This document shows, piece by piece, positions 1 through 11,856 of a DNA stretch of 64,000 bases. The notes beneath the pieces are model-generated. The model searched no databases. It saw only the letters and a list, made by a program, of their open reading frames with translations, and was not told where the DNA came from. Source of the stretch: Daphnia pulex (taxonomy: Eukaryota; Arthropoda; Branchiopoda; Diplostraca; Daphniidae); the NCBI RefSeq assembly GCF_021134715.1, contig NC_060017.1, positions 1,860,001 to 1,924,000 of the forward strand, given 5' to 3'. Positions within the stretch are counted from its first letter, which is position 1. Every line of letters begins with the position of its first letter. Both the position numbers and the translations under genes were made by a program.

Positions 1-3000
1 GACATCAGGATCACTTTGGATCGTTTAAACACCTTTGGTGATGAAGTCTTTGGTGATCCCAAAGTGCTCAAGTCTTACTTTTACGCCATTTCTGATTTTG
101 CTGTTGGTGGCAGGTAAGATATTATCACCACCTTCTTTCTTTTTGAATGACCGTGATTACTCTTCATTACCAAATGCATTTTTTACTTCACAAAGAGTAG
201 CCGTTTGTGATGGCTGTTTAATAGAAGGTTCTTCATCTCTGTAATGTGTTTTCTCATTCGTCCGACAGATGCAAGTGTAACGGCCACGCCTCCGAGTGCG
301 TGTCGAGTTCGTCGGAAGATGGCAGCTACTCGAACTTGGTGTGCCGTTGCGAGCACAGCACGGCCGGTCGAGACTGCCAAGAATGCCTCCCGTTTTATAA
401 TGACCGTCCGTGGGCCCGCGCCACCGCCGACGATGCCAATGAATGCCTTCGTAAGTCAAATGTGTTCATTTATCTCCTCGGCATTATGCGTCCGTCGTCG
501 AAACAGTCTGCCCGTTTAGCATACCGCTTCTTTTATACCCTCACAGTTCCTCAGAGTCCTTAGAAACGGAGCTGCTCATTATACATTCAAAAAGGTTACA
601 GGGGAATGTGGGGGGGGGGGCGTCCTTACAAAGGCTGTGATCACGAGACTGATGATACGTCTTCGTCACCCTTCGATGGAGCTGATTGTAACGGACGTAG
701 CCCCGTGCTCGGAATTGAAAAGATGGGTCAACCATCTCGATAAGACGCATATTTTTTTCTCTCTCTCTCTCTCTCTCTTTCCTCGTAATTTATCCAGGGG
801 AAAGAAACTTAAGTTTCACATCATTAATCCATAAGGCGTTGCCTTTTACAGGGCGTCTTCGCCACAGCCGGTGAAGAACACGAGAAAGAGGAGAGAAAAA
901 GAGACAAGAAGTTGAAAGATTACCGCCGCCGCCAACGCCCATTTCATACGATTCCATTTTTTTTTTCAACCCCCTCCAGATAGGAAATTATATTTATATT
1001 ATTATTTTTTGTTCCCTTTCGTTACACGTTTCTTGCTTTATATACAGTTTTGTTGATATCTCCCCGACTGCGAGCAGCACTGCTGACTTTATCAGAAGCT
1101 CCCGAAAGATTTCCCAGGTAGCCACTGCCGCTGGTTTTTATTTGAACCCTCGTCGAAACAAGTCGAGAGAAAAGGGTCAACATTTTTATGGAAACGATCG
1201 ATTCTATTTTCCTATACGGTCAGATTCTTTGGAAATCCCAAAGGCAGGCCGACTCTATAAATCCTTCCTATAGGGGCCTCATTAAGTTTATATGATGGCA
1301 AACAGCAGCTGCGGTTTGTTTTGAGGGCCAATCTCCTGGACGTCGCTTGTGTGGATATATTTTTCATGCCGCCGACGACGACGACGACGACGCAATGCGA
1401 CGGCGAAGAAAAGAAATCCCGTTTTGTTTTTTTCTCCTTTTCACGGTGCTGTTTTTGTCGTCTAGGTGTTGGATATATGTCCGTGATATTTCCAGCTATG
1501 ACCAATTTTGGCGTCAATTGATTGGGTAGTGTTTCTTTTTCTTCGGACGTCGACAAAGTCAAACGACTGAGACTGACTGCGTACGCCTTTTTTCTTTCTT
1601 TCTTTCTTCCCGTCGTGGCTTTAAAGAAGCCATCAATTGACCAGCAAGAACTTTCGGGAATTCATACGAAATTGGAAGAGTAACGCTGAGGTCATCCCAT
1701 TGTTGACTGAGGCATGGGCGGTTGCGTTTGTTTTGTCGTGCGCCGTCCAATAATCAAGACGCCAACTCACAATCAGCCGAGTCATGGGCCAACCTGCTCT
1801 TTTCATTTTTAGATTTAAAAAAATCGAGTTTCTGTAAAAAAGAGAGAGAAAACATTCCTGATTTTTATAAAAAGAAAGGTAGCTGTCAAATGAATTGAAA
1901 TTTTTGCCTTTGACGGAGCGAGAATCTTCCAGCATGTGATGCGGTGGGGGTCAAGCTGCTTTTCTTACCTGACGTTGAAGAAAAGCTATTACGTAGCAAT
2001 TTCCCGGTGTGCTTTCACTTGGGCGGACCTTGTCCACACTCCACCCGCTCTATGGAGTATAGGAAAGGTGGAAGATGGGCAGGAGGGGGGTTGTGTTGTT
2101 GCTGGATGTTTTACGCGACTTTTTAATGGCCATCCCCCCCTACGTCCAACCTCTTGGTACTTGTCAGTGTAAAAAAAGAGAAACCTCAAGGAAGAAGAGA
2201 TAAGGTAACATTTAAATGTCCTCGGCCAAGAAGCAGCAGATTCCTTTCCTTGTTTTGACTTGTGATTTTGATTGATTCGGACCAATTATCTCAACTAGAT
2301 CGACGGTAGTTGTGAGTTTCTACCTTTCGGTCTTTGATTATCCATCTCTCTTTGGTCCTCATCAGAACGCTGATGGAATGCTTTCCAGATTTCAAAGTTT
2401 GAATGACTGGAGACCACCTGGGGAAAGTGATGAATGGTATCCGGCCCTCCTCCTTTTCCCCCCTAAAAACCGAACAAGAGGAAAGAACTTCTCGTCAACA
2501 ACAACCCCCCCTCTCAACCTTTTCTCTTTTTTCTTTCATTTCTTCTTTTTTTGAGCGAAACAAAACACGTTTAATGAACCGACTCGAATGACGCCATTGC
2601 AATCTGAACGCGCAACTCGTCGCGCAATTCTTTTCATTTCTCGTCCGTTCATCATTCGAGCCGACACTTGGGCTCTTTTTTTGTTTGGTTTGTTTGGAAT
2701 AATACCCAGTGATCCGTGTGTACCCAAGATTCACCAGGTGGACTTGTATACAACGGTTATAAGTGGAAGCGGCCGGCAAGGTAGCGGCTTCAGTCGGGGA
2801 CGAGACACCGTACGGGACGGACTTGTGACCATTTTCTTCTTCGACATTTCATTTGTTTGTGCGTTTTCCCCCATAAATTCTATCGAGAATTGCCAGTTTT
2901 TGATGGATTCGTGAGTCGTTGTTGTTTCTGCGGCTGAATTTTTCACAAAGGCAAATTACAAAAAAGGAATAAATTATTAATTGACCAAAATGGGCAGGCG

Positions 3001-6000
3001 CTCTTGTTTGATGGTTGCTGTCTGCTTGTCCGTGAGTTTAGTATTGCAAAGCGCTTCGGCGACATCGTGGGATGGCAAAACGCCATGGTTCACCGGTTCC
3101 TGTAAGCTATTATCCCGCCGTTCATTTTTAAAAAAGCTATAGCTGTCTGTCGCTATTTTTTGTTGTTGTTGTTTTTGGTTTTGAGTGCATAAGTAAGGCG
3201 CGGGCTCGTCGGGACGATTTTTTCTTGGGAAAGAGGCTCGAAATAAGTTGGCTCCCAATGTTGAATGGAGTCGTTTGTTTTTTCTTTTTCTTTTTTGGAA
3301 CAGCAGAAGGAGGCTTCCATTTTGCTGTAGATTTTTGAGGCGCATCTTTTTCAAATGTTTGTAGCAGAAAAACCAATCAGAGAACAGTAAAGGGCGACCG
3401 TAAAAGCTCGTGTTTTACAGCCTCTTTTACGCCGTGTACACTCTGCAGAAGGGAGGACAGGCCCAAGGGCAGCTTCAATAAACTTTGACTAACCAAAACG
3501 ACAATCTTCTCTCTCTCCCAAAGAATTTCTAATGGAATTTACACACACACACACACACACAGCCTGGAACAAAAAAAAAAGGAAGAAGAAATGGGCAAAG
3601 ACAAAGAGAGACCAACTGTTGTTTTCTATTTTCTCCCCTTTTTTCTGCAATTTATTCCGTAGCTAGGGAACAAACAAAGAGTCTCTAAGTAGTTTTTCTA
3701 TTTAACTATTTGGAAAAAAAAAGAAGAAGGATTTCCTCCGTTTTTCTTTTTTTCTTTGATTACACGCGCCGATGGAAAACAACATGACATATTCTTCTTG
3801 TTCGGGAAATCGTGCAAGGCGGAGACCAACAACACCCTACTCTCATTACCGATTCCGAAATGGTGTATTGTCTCCATAGAGCTCACGTTTGGAGAAGGAG
3901 GATGTTTCTTCTTGCGTACGCAACATTCGAATTTTTATACGGTCCTAGGGTGTACGTATGTGCGCGTTGAAACGGGCGGGACCCGCCTTGGCACGTCATT
4001 TCTTTTGATGGGAATGGTGCGTGTGTTTCGGCTAATTACTGTACTCTATTTCATGCTCCGTAGCCCCTTTTTTAGTATACTCGTCGTGTTGTTGTATAGG
4101 GTCGCTTCAATCAATGACATCATCCAGGTGTTGACCTCCGACTGTTTCGAACGAGGGGAAACTAAAATAAAACAAAATGATGTTTCAAATAGTCTACATG
4201 CATTGATTTCTCTGTTTGTTACATACTCAGCTTGCAACTGTAACGGATTCTCCAGCCGGTGTTACTTCGATCAGGCCTTGTTCGACGCTACCGGTCACGG
4301 CGGCCATTGCCTCGATTGCACGGCCAACCGCGACGGACCCAACTGTGAACGCTGCCGCGAACAGTTTTACCAGCGCGAAGATAATTACTGCGTACCCTGC
4401 AATTGTGACGAGACAGGTGAATCAATCATTTTACACTTCATTAGCACACCTTAATCCAATTATAAAACACATTCGGCTTGATCGTTACGAGGTAGCCAAA
4501 TAAGGAAAAAAAAGGCGGTGTTTAACTTAATTGAGTTTTGGGTTGCTTTCTCCTCGATTAAAGGTTCACGGAGCTTGCAGTGTAACCGCGAAGGTAAATG
4601 CTCGTGCAAGCCGGGCGTGACTGGTGACAAATGTGACCGATGCGAAGAGAATTTCTACGATTTCGGACCGCAAGGGTGCCGCCCTTGCGGATGCAATGTG
4701 GCCGGCAGTCTGGGTGGGCAACCGCGCTGCGACTCGGAAACGGGCAGTTGCTCGTGCAAAGATCACGTCGAAGGCCAGCGCTGTGACCGCGCCAAGCCCG
4801 GCTACTTCAATTTGGACGCTGAAAATCTCTTCGGCGCCACTCCGTGTTTCTGCTACGGCCATTCGTCCGTCTGCAGGTCGGCCACCGGCTACGCCCGTGG
4901 ATTAATCGAGAGCGTGTTCGCTCGTTCCGATGAGAAATGGTCGGCCCTGGAACAACCTGGAAATCGGCCAATCACGCTGGCCTATAATTCACTGTTGGGA
5001 AACATTGGAGTCAGTGCGCCCGGCCGTGACGCCGTCGTCTTCTCAGCCCCCGAACGTTACTTGAACGACCAGCGAACGAGTTACAACCAGCAGTTGCATT
5101 TCACGCTGCGAACCAACGAAGCTGGAGCCCGCGCTTCCATCGATGACGTCGTGTTGGAAGGATCCGGACTGACCATCTCGCAGCCCATCTTCGGCCAAGG
5201 CAACCAACTGCCATCGGCATCGAACCAAGTCTATTCGTTCAGACTGCACGAACATCCCGATTACGGCTGGAATCCGCGTCTGTCGTCCCGTGATTTCATC
5301 AGCGTTTTGGCCAACTTGACCGCCATCAGAATCCGTGGCACCTACACGCCCCGCGGTGCGGGTTACCTGGATGATGTCAAACTGGAGACGGCCCGTCGAG
5401 GCGGCAGCGGTTCACCTGCCAACTGGATTGAACGCTGCAATTGCCCTGAAGGTTACGTCGGCCAATTTTGCGAATCCTGCGCTCCGGGATTCCGTCACGA
5501 GCCCGCCAACGGCGGTCCGTTTGCCCGCTGCGTCCCTTGCAATTGCAACGGACACGCCGATATTTGCGACGCCGAAAGCGGCCGCTGCATTTGCCAGCAC
5601 AACACGGCAGGCGACAACTGCGAGCGATGCGCCCGGGGATTTTACGGCAACGCTCTTCAAGGAACGCCCAACGATTGCAATCCTTGCCCGTGTCCCAACG
5701 GTGGCGCTTGTATCGAACTGGCCGACGAAACTGTCGTTTGCCTCGAATGTCCGGTCGGTTACGCCGGCCCGAGATGCGAATTGTGCAGCGATGGCTATTT
5801 CGGTGATCCCGAGGGCCGTTTCGGTACCCGACGACCTTGCCAGCCTTGCGATTGCAACGGAAATGTCGATCCCAACGCTGTGGGCAATTGCAACCGAACG
5901 ACGGGCGAATGTCTCAAGTGTATCTACAACACTGCCGGATACCGTTGCGATTCCTGCCTGGCCGGATTCTTTGGCGACGCTCTGGCCCTTAATAAAGGCG

Positions 6001-8613
6001 ATTGCCGGCCTTGTCAGTGCTTCCGCCGTGGAACTCTGCAGCTTCCTTCCGGTACCCTTCAATGTGATCAGGTCAGCGGACAGTGTGAATGTAAACCGAA
6101 CGTGATGGGCAACAACTGCGACCGCTGCCTGGACGGATTCTTCGACTTGGAGAGCGGAAACGGATGTCAAACTTGCAACTGCGATCCTGTCGGCGCACTA
6201 AACAGGACCTGTAACGTTCGAAATGGGCAATGTTTCTGCCGGCCTGGCGTTGTCGGTCTACGATGCGATTCTTGTGCTCCCAACCAATTCGGATTCTCTT
6301 ACGACGGATGCAAACCTTGCGAATGCGACACCATCGGATCCCTGTCGCTTCAGTGTGACGATCCTGATGGACAGTGTCGATGCCGAGACAATGTCGAAGG
6401 CCGTCGCTGCGACCGCTGTAAAGAAAACAAGCACGACCGTGAAGCTGGATGTAAGGATTGCCCGCCTTGTTACAATTTGGTACAGGAGGCCGTCGATCAG
6501 CACCGAGCCAAGATGGCCGATCTGGCAACGATTCTGCAACGCATCATCTCCAACCCGACCATCATCGCGGATCTTGATTTTGATAGAAAACTGGCCGAAG
6601 TCCAGGACCGTGTCGATCAACTCTGGGTAGACGCCAAGATGCAGAGTGGCGGTGACAAAAGCATAAGCATCCAGCTGGAAGAGTTGAAGAATAGATTAAA
6701 GGTTTGTTTGATTTTTTAAACTTGATTTAAAATTTTATTCTTTCGATTGACTAATTCTCAATAAATGATTACAGCAAGTTCAACAAATGACTGGAGAAAT
6801 TGAAATGCGGACGCAGAGTTCAAGACGCGCCACTGCAGCCGGAGTTGGCAATTTAACCGTGGCCGAAGCCGCAGTGGAACGGGCCAGAGAATCCCTTAAA
6901 TCTGCTCAACGTTATTTGGAGACGGAAGGATCGGATGCTCTACAACGGGCGATCCAGCGCTCGGAGAAATTTGGCCAACAGAGCGAGCGCATGTCACAAA
7001 TTGCTCGCGATGCCCGCCAAGCGGCCGACACACTTGACGATGCTGCGGCGCTGATTGAATCCACAGCGCAGGAAGCCCTCAACACATCCAGCAGTGCTTA
7101 CCAGTTGGCTCGAGAAGCTGTCGATCAGCAGAAGAACAGTACAGAAGAAATCGGTGGACTCCGCAAGGAGTTGACCATTACTGAACAGACCCTTGCCCGC
7201 ACTCAGGCTATGGCCAAGGAGGCGCTCACTAATGCCCAATCGGCTTACACCGAAGCTCTTAGTCTTCTGGGTGACGCCTACAGTCTGGTGGTTCCCAATG
7301 TTGAGTGGCAATTTATGAAACGCCAAGCTGCCCAGCATTCGGAAGAATCGCGTCAAATCAAGGCAGAAGCCGATCAGCTGGCGGCGGAAAACGCCAACAT
7401 GTTGGATGAAGTTAGTGACCAAATCATTGGCGCTGGTGATGTGTTGGCCAAAGGAGTGGCGCAGCAGCAAATCGCGGATGAATTACTCGCTGACGCCGAT
7501 GTAGCCTTGGGAAGGTCTCAAGAAGCCGTCTCACTGGGCGAAAAAACCCTTGCCGAGGCCCAAAAGACGCTTGAAACACTCGAAGGTATTTTTTTAATGA
7601 AACGGCAATGACATTTCGTATAGGAATTTAAAAATGATTGGATCTTAGGTTTCGACTCGCTGGTGCAGGAAAGTAAAGAAAAAGCTCGCGATGCTCTTGG
7701 TCAAGCCGTCGAAATCACAAATTTGATTGAGCAAGCTGAAGAAAGAACGCGAGAAGCGCAAAATGCCCTGGCCGGTGCCGAGTCCGATGCCCGAGTGGCT
7801 CGTGATTCTGCAAAACAGGCTCAAGAACACGCGGAACAAGCCTCAAAGGTATTAAAATTAACATTCGTTCAAAAGAATTAGGCAAATCAAACATTTTCAT
7901 TATAAGGACGCTGTAATGATTCGCCAAGGCGCTTCAGAGACGAGAGATAAAGCCGGTCAATTGAAAGATACGGCCGAAAGTCTCACTGCTAGTGTAGCTG
8001 ATACGGCTAACCGAATGAGAACTTTGGAAGCTGAAGCTGCTGAAGATCAAGGACTCGCTAAAGAGGTCATTTGAAATTTAAAATGTGTTACTTTTCAGCA
8101 ATCAAAATGTTTTGTTTTATCAATTCGAAATCAGGCTTTGGAGAAGGCTAATCAAGCCAAGAGCATTTCAGCGGATTCGACTGTTAAAGTCCGTGAAGCC
8201 ATCAGCTCAGTGAATGAGATTCTCATATCTCTCAATAACATGGGAAATATTGGTATTTATCAAAACATTACCTCAGCCCATTAACGGTTAACTAAATTCT
8301 GTGGTGCTTAACAGATACTGCCGCTTTGGATGAACTGGAGCGAAAATTAATCATTGCCGAACGGGACTTTATCGAGTCTGATATCGAACGGCGCATTGAA
8401 GAGATGAGGACGGCTCGAGTCACTCAGGTACGACTGAGAAGGTTATTTTATTATCTGAATGTCGCAATTCAATTTTGTTTGTATATTTAGAATCAATGGG
8501 TAAGAGATTACGAAGAAGAATTGGCCCGTCTTCGACTAGAGGTCGATAACGTCGAGGCCATCAAGGAGGCTCTACCTGAGGGTTGTTGGAAGAGGCTGAA
8601 GTTGGAACCTTAA
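1..8613 (+). CDS. LanB2: Laminin subunit gamma (gamma-1/LanB2 class), 5'-truncated by window edge
   Basis: Secreted basement-membrane subunit that forms trimers with alpha and beta chains through a C-terminal coiled coil. Spliced exons: 1-113, 269-450, 4231-4416, 4564-6701, 6775-7585, 7649-7848, 7907-8065, 8135-8252, 8315-8427, 8491-8613; all junctions are GT-AG and in phase, giving 1380 residues in the window. Residues 1-38 are the end of the LN domain (ISDFAVGGR), so roughly 250 N-terminal residues lie to the left. Then come Cys-rich EGF-like (LE) repeats, a laminin IV-A/LamB domain at about residues 255-450, more LE repeats to about 800, and a heptad-like coiled coil to the end. The LE motif [10 protein letters not shown] is the nidogen-binding signature of gamma-1 chains. 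The C-terminus [10 protein letters not shown] keeps the Cys that links to the beta chain. The class is certain; the gene name is by family. Confidence 0.95.
2758..2798 (+). promoter_or_regulatory. Candidate internal core promoter in laminin intron
   Basis: TATAAG at 2758-2763 is followed at a spacing of about 34 bases by the arthropod initiator TTCAGTC, with the A at 2792. About 28 bases further on, GGACTTG resembles a downstream promoter element but is not a perfect match. It lies about 200 bases upstream of the signal-peptide ATG at 2990. Inference from sequence alone. Confidence 0.45.
2990..3101 (+). CDS. Candidate alternative first coding exon of laminin gamma (signal peptide)
   Basis: Inside the 3.8 kb laminin intron an ATG in strong context (accaaaATGG) opens a 37-codon exon. 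Its start reads like a textbook signal peptide: basic n-region GRR, hydrophobic core [14 protein letters not shown], and a QSASA cleavage site before TSWDGKTPW. It ends at the donor T|GTAAGC (3102) in phase 1, exactly the phase needed by the laminin exon at 4231, so splicing would give a secreted laminin chain starting at [10 protein letters not shown] without the LN domain. If unspliced, the ORF stops at 3142 after 50 residues. It could instead be a chance ORF or a nested micro-gene. No transcript evidence is available. Confidence 0.45.
5862..5882 (+). other. Nidogen-binding motif codons in laminin LE repeat
   Basis: These codons read NVDPNAV, followed by [13 protein letters not shown]. In vertebrate laminin gamma-1 the NIDPNAV/NVDPNAV loop of one LE module is the high-affinity nidogen site, with the Asp, Asn and Val as contact residues. 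All three are present here, which supports the gamma-1 assignment and a conserved laminin-nidogen link. Confidence 0.8.
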
Positions 8614-9633
8614 TAACGGATGATTCCATATGTTTTGGGAGTTCCTTGGAACGCTCTTCGCCGTTAAATGAAAAAAAAATGTTTCAAAACCGTAAAAGTT
8701 TGACAGAAATCAATTTTCGTAAAGGAAAAAGATTTTAATAGGGGGGGGGGACAAAACTATCGCCTAGCTCGTTACGTATCTAAATCGACTGGGCACTTAG
8801 TCATAAAACATCATACAAACTATGTTGATTGAAGTTAAGAAGTTAGAGAGCTTAACACAAAAGTTCTGTTTGCACTACTCTAGTTTTTCTTAGTTGTTCC
8901 GACTCCATCACTTTCTTTACATCGACTCCCCCTTTGTTTGGGGTGTGTTATTCCGTTTATTTGTTTAATTCTTTTTTTTTTTCAATCTTTTCACATCACT
9001 GTGCCTTCCTCTCCAGAGTGCCGTTGATGTCGCAAGTGCCTGTTTGATACAATTATTTCGTCATGTGCCAAAATGATTCCTCCCTAACCTTTTTTTTCAC
9101 CTTCCTTCACTGACAAATCAAATTGTGTTTAGACTCTTTTGTGCCCAGGATTTTAAATCGGAATTCTTTATCTGAGATTTTTTCAAAATGAATTAGTTAA
9201 AAATTGCATTAAGGGATTCTCTCTGATGAATGCCAAAGACGGACGTGCGTGTGTTTCCCACTCGTCATTTTCTTATAAACGTGACCGTTTGTTGTCGAAC
9301 GCTGAAACTTCTTGTGGACCGAAAAGAATTCTGAATGGATCGATTATTCTAAATGTTTTTGGGGATAAGAAAAAATTACGTCTTAATTCCCATCTTTTTT
9401 TAAGCCCTCTCCCGTTCATGCGTTTCCTCTGAAACAAACTTCCTTTTTGTATAATACCTTTTTTGAAAATCCATGTTTGCACTCACTGCCGCTGTTTTGA
9501 CTCAATACATGACCATTTAAACAAAGCAGTTTCTTTTATATTATCTATTATCGAAAAATATAGATAAATCGACAACATTTCCCGTCATAAAGTGATCTAG
9601 ACAGGGTCGGAAGTGGCAGGATTAGTCGAGGAA
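8614..9633 (+). other. Laminin 3' UTR / intergenic
   Basis: AT-rich sequence after the laminin stop. A 10-base G run sits at 8741-8750. No canonical AATAAA was seen; AATATA near 9557 is a possible weak signal. No gene is supported here. Confidence 0.5.
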
Positions 9634-10570
9634 TTACCAACAAGCAGGTCTTTTTTCCTTTTCTTTGTCCTTGAGCTCATGATAAAAACCGTAGACGACC
9701 CACCAAAGGTACATACCTAGAGCTGTTATTTTAAGGGTAATACAATCAATTCATTCTCATTAAGTTAAATTTTTTTCTCGAATAATATTTAACTACAATA
9801 CGCATACTTATCTTATCTGCATGACCATGGCAGTAACATAAAGCACGCCCAACCAGGTCGACGGAGGCCCGTTCGCCGCTTTCGGGAAAGTAGAGCCTCA
9901 TGGCGTTGAAGTATTCCGACGGGTAAGAGTGTTCGTTCAAGTACCAATTGGGGTCAAAGTTTTGCTCCAGCTGGAAGATGCCCCAAATGTTGACGGAGAC
10001 CAGGGCCGCTGTCATGATCATCACCAAGACCTTGACGGGCGTCCGCAGCAGAAACGGGCCGTAGAAGCGCTCGAAAAAGAGTTTGAGCAAATCGCGCTGG
10101 GAGCACGGGGCCGGCTGCCAGTTTTCCGTTTTAGGCTGGAAGCAGCAGCCGATCCGGTAGCGCTCTTTGCGGCGCTCGTCCAGCACAGTCAGCGCGACGA
10201 AGAAAGTCACTTCCAGGACGAAGAGCATCAAAATGCCCGACATGGCGTTGATGCAAAAGGATCGCAGGGCCGGCATGCTGGTCGTTGCTCCAATGGCGAA
10301 TGCGGCGATGTCAGTGACGGACGTGACCGTGATTGACACTCCGGCGTGTTTCATGGCTCGAGCCATCCGTTCCGGAATCGGTAATTGCTTCTCTTCCTAT
10401 AAATTATCTAGCGCCTAGCGATTTAAAAAAAGAAACAATACGTTAACTTGATATAACTAGATTAGACATTGAATAATAGGACCCACCTGGATGATGACGA
10501 ACATGTCGTCAACTCCAATTCCGAGGAGCAAAAACGGAATAATCGGATGAATGGGTCCGTATTGAACGCC
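9634..10570 (-). pseudogene. Patched-family (PTCHD-like) sterol-sensing fragment, both ends missing
   Basis: Two exons in phase: 10487-10570 (GVQYGPIHPIIPFLLLGIGVDDMFVIIQ region, with the GIGVDDMF sterol-sensing motif) and about 9808-10396 (EEKQLPIPERMARAMKHAG..., membrane helices, then FDPNWYLNEHSYPSEY and FPESGERASV). This matches the middle of patched-domain proteins. No exon for the first helix and extracellular loop is seen upstream up to the kinase gene at 11857, and nothing for the second transmembrane half lies downstream before laminin. Past GERASV the frame leaves family consensus. A donor at 9807 and an acceptor at 9717 would splice in phase to a last exon (9634-9716) adding a short Trp-rich hydrophobic stretch, a Lys/Glu tail and a stop. 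Probably a duplicated gene fragment; expression unknown. Confidence 0.6.
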
Positions 10571-11856
10571 CTAGGGGCATAGACAATATTCTTTCAGTTT
10601 CGACTTTCGCGCCACGACATCATTTCGTGGCAATAGATCTAACCGCTAGAAAATAACACGAGTCGAAAAAACTGATTATCAAGAGAGCAGACGAAAAAAA
10701 TATCTGCATTGCTTGGGGAAATATCAGATTTTTGGGGAAATAAATTCTGACATGGCGGAATATTCAAACAGTTTGTTAATTTTTTATTTGTTTTGTGCAT
10801 CATTGGTACGTCCTAGCGACAAAGTAAGTCCTTAGATAAAGTGAAAAGTCAGTTCCAATAACAAAGGAAGCAATCCATTTTCCTAGCTAAGCCCAATATG
10901 ATAAAAAAAAATACCAGTTATTGATTTGAGTATTGAACTTTGTGCGAAAATTAACTTTTTAGTAAAGCAGTAAATTACATTAGAACACTGAAACAATTCA
11001 TGTTCATTTTAGCAATGGTTGCTTGAATAGAAAAAAAAAATGAGAACACGCATCAAAAACATAACCTGATGTGGAGGAGCCAAATACTATTCTGTACTAC
11101 GCTCTGGTCTAGCTCTTTCTTGTTGGGACAACACCTGATCTTAGTAAACCTGAGGTTCAACTATATTCAGTTACATTGTTCAATCAAGCGGCTTGACTTA
11201 ATGTCCTGACGATACAAACTTCGTCCGAAGACGAGTCGTCAATTCAACCTATGCCTGACTTCTCTGGCGGGACGCTTCGAATTCGGGAACGGAACGCGGA
11301 TTGGACATTCACGTCGAATTATCGGAATCACAACGAACTCGTAACACATTGGATTCGAAGTCGCGAGTTATCAGACTTCAACCACTTAGACCATCCACAT
11401 CAACTTACTTCGGTCGCCACCTGGCGGATTTCAGGAATAATATTATTTATCAAACGGGGAATCGAACTCGGGTCTCAAGATGGCATGCACATCAAGCGAC
11501 GACTCATCCAACTCACCTACCCATTCCCTATCACAACAGTTTTAATTGGTCTAAATAACTACCAACATTATGAAGGTAAATATTTATGATATGCCAAAAC
11601 TATTTATTTTGAGACTAATATCTCATGTTTGACACTACAACCTCCATAAAAAAAATGCTAGTAAGAAAGTAGATGCCTAGATGGCACAAATAAGCCAAGC
11701 AGACGATGTTGTGTCGTGTACCTGGTTTATTGTGGTATATCATCTAATCATGATTCATGAAGGAGGAATGTATAAGCAGTATAATGTTTTGATGAGCCGG
11801 TCTTTTTGGCTTTCCAAGCTTTGATCTAGTTTACTATTTAATTATTTCAAAGGAAA
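10571..11856. other. Intergenic stretch before the kinase gene
   Basis: Apart from the SINE, this stretch is AT-rich with no recognisable exon on either strand. The missing N-terminal part of the patched-like gene is not here. Confidence 0.5.
11080..11525 (-). mobile_element. tRNA-derived SINE with two tRNA-like heads
   Basis: Reading the minus strand from about 11525, an A box (TAGGTGAGTTGGATGAG) and B box (GAGTTCGATTCC) lie at tRNA-like spacing in 11450-11524. About 55 bases on, a second A box (TGGTCTAAGTGGTTGAAG) and B box (GACTTCGAATCC) lie in 11345-11398. Both would serve RNA polymerase III internal promoters. The cloverleaf is degenerate, so this is not a functional tRNA. The non-tRNA body probably runs on to about 11080, but its 3' end and any target-site duplication could not be fixed. 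The plus-strand ORFs here are by-products. Confidence 0.6.

Larger units (their letters stand above)
451..4230 (+). other. Laminin intron 2 (large, repeat-containing)
   Basis: Intron between two LE-encoding exons. Apart from the candidate promoter and signal-peptide exon at 2758-3101 it holds an 11-base G run (610-620), a CT microsatellite (about 758-777), a GAC triplet run (1374-1392) and a CA run (3541-3561). Long ORFs here are not protein-like outside the flanking exon. Confidence 0.7.

Noticed and set aside
5335..6170. Long ORFs in other frames over the laminin LE exon (both strands, about 250 codons)
   Set aside because: They are frame shadows of the Cys-rich laminin repeats; the laminin frame has family motifs throughout.
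11450..11524. A functional tRNA gene
   Set aside because: A and B boxes are present, but acceptor and anticodon stems do not pair well; it fits a tRNA-derived SINE head.
11251..11589. 112-codon plus-strand ORF
   Set aside because: It lies antisense to the SINE and reflects its tRNA-like sequence; no domain.
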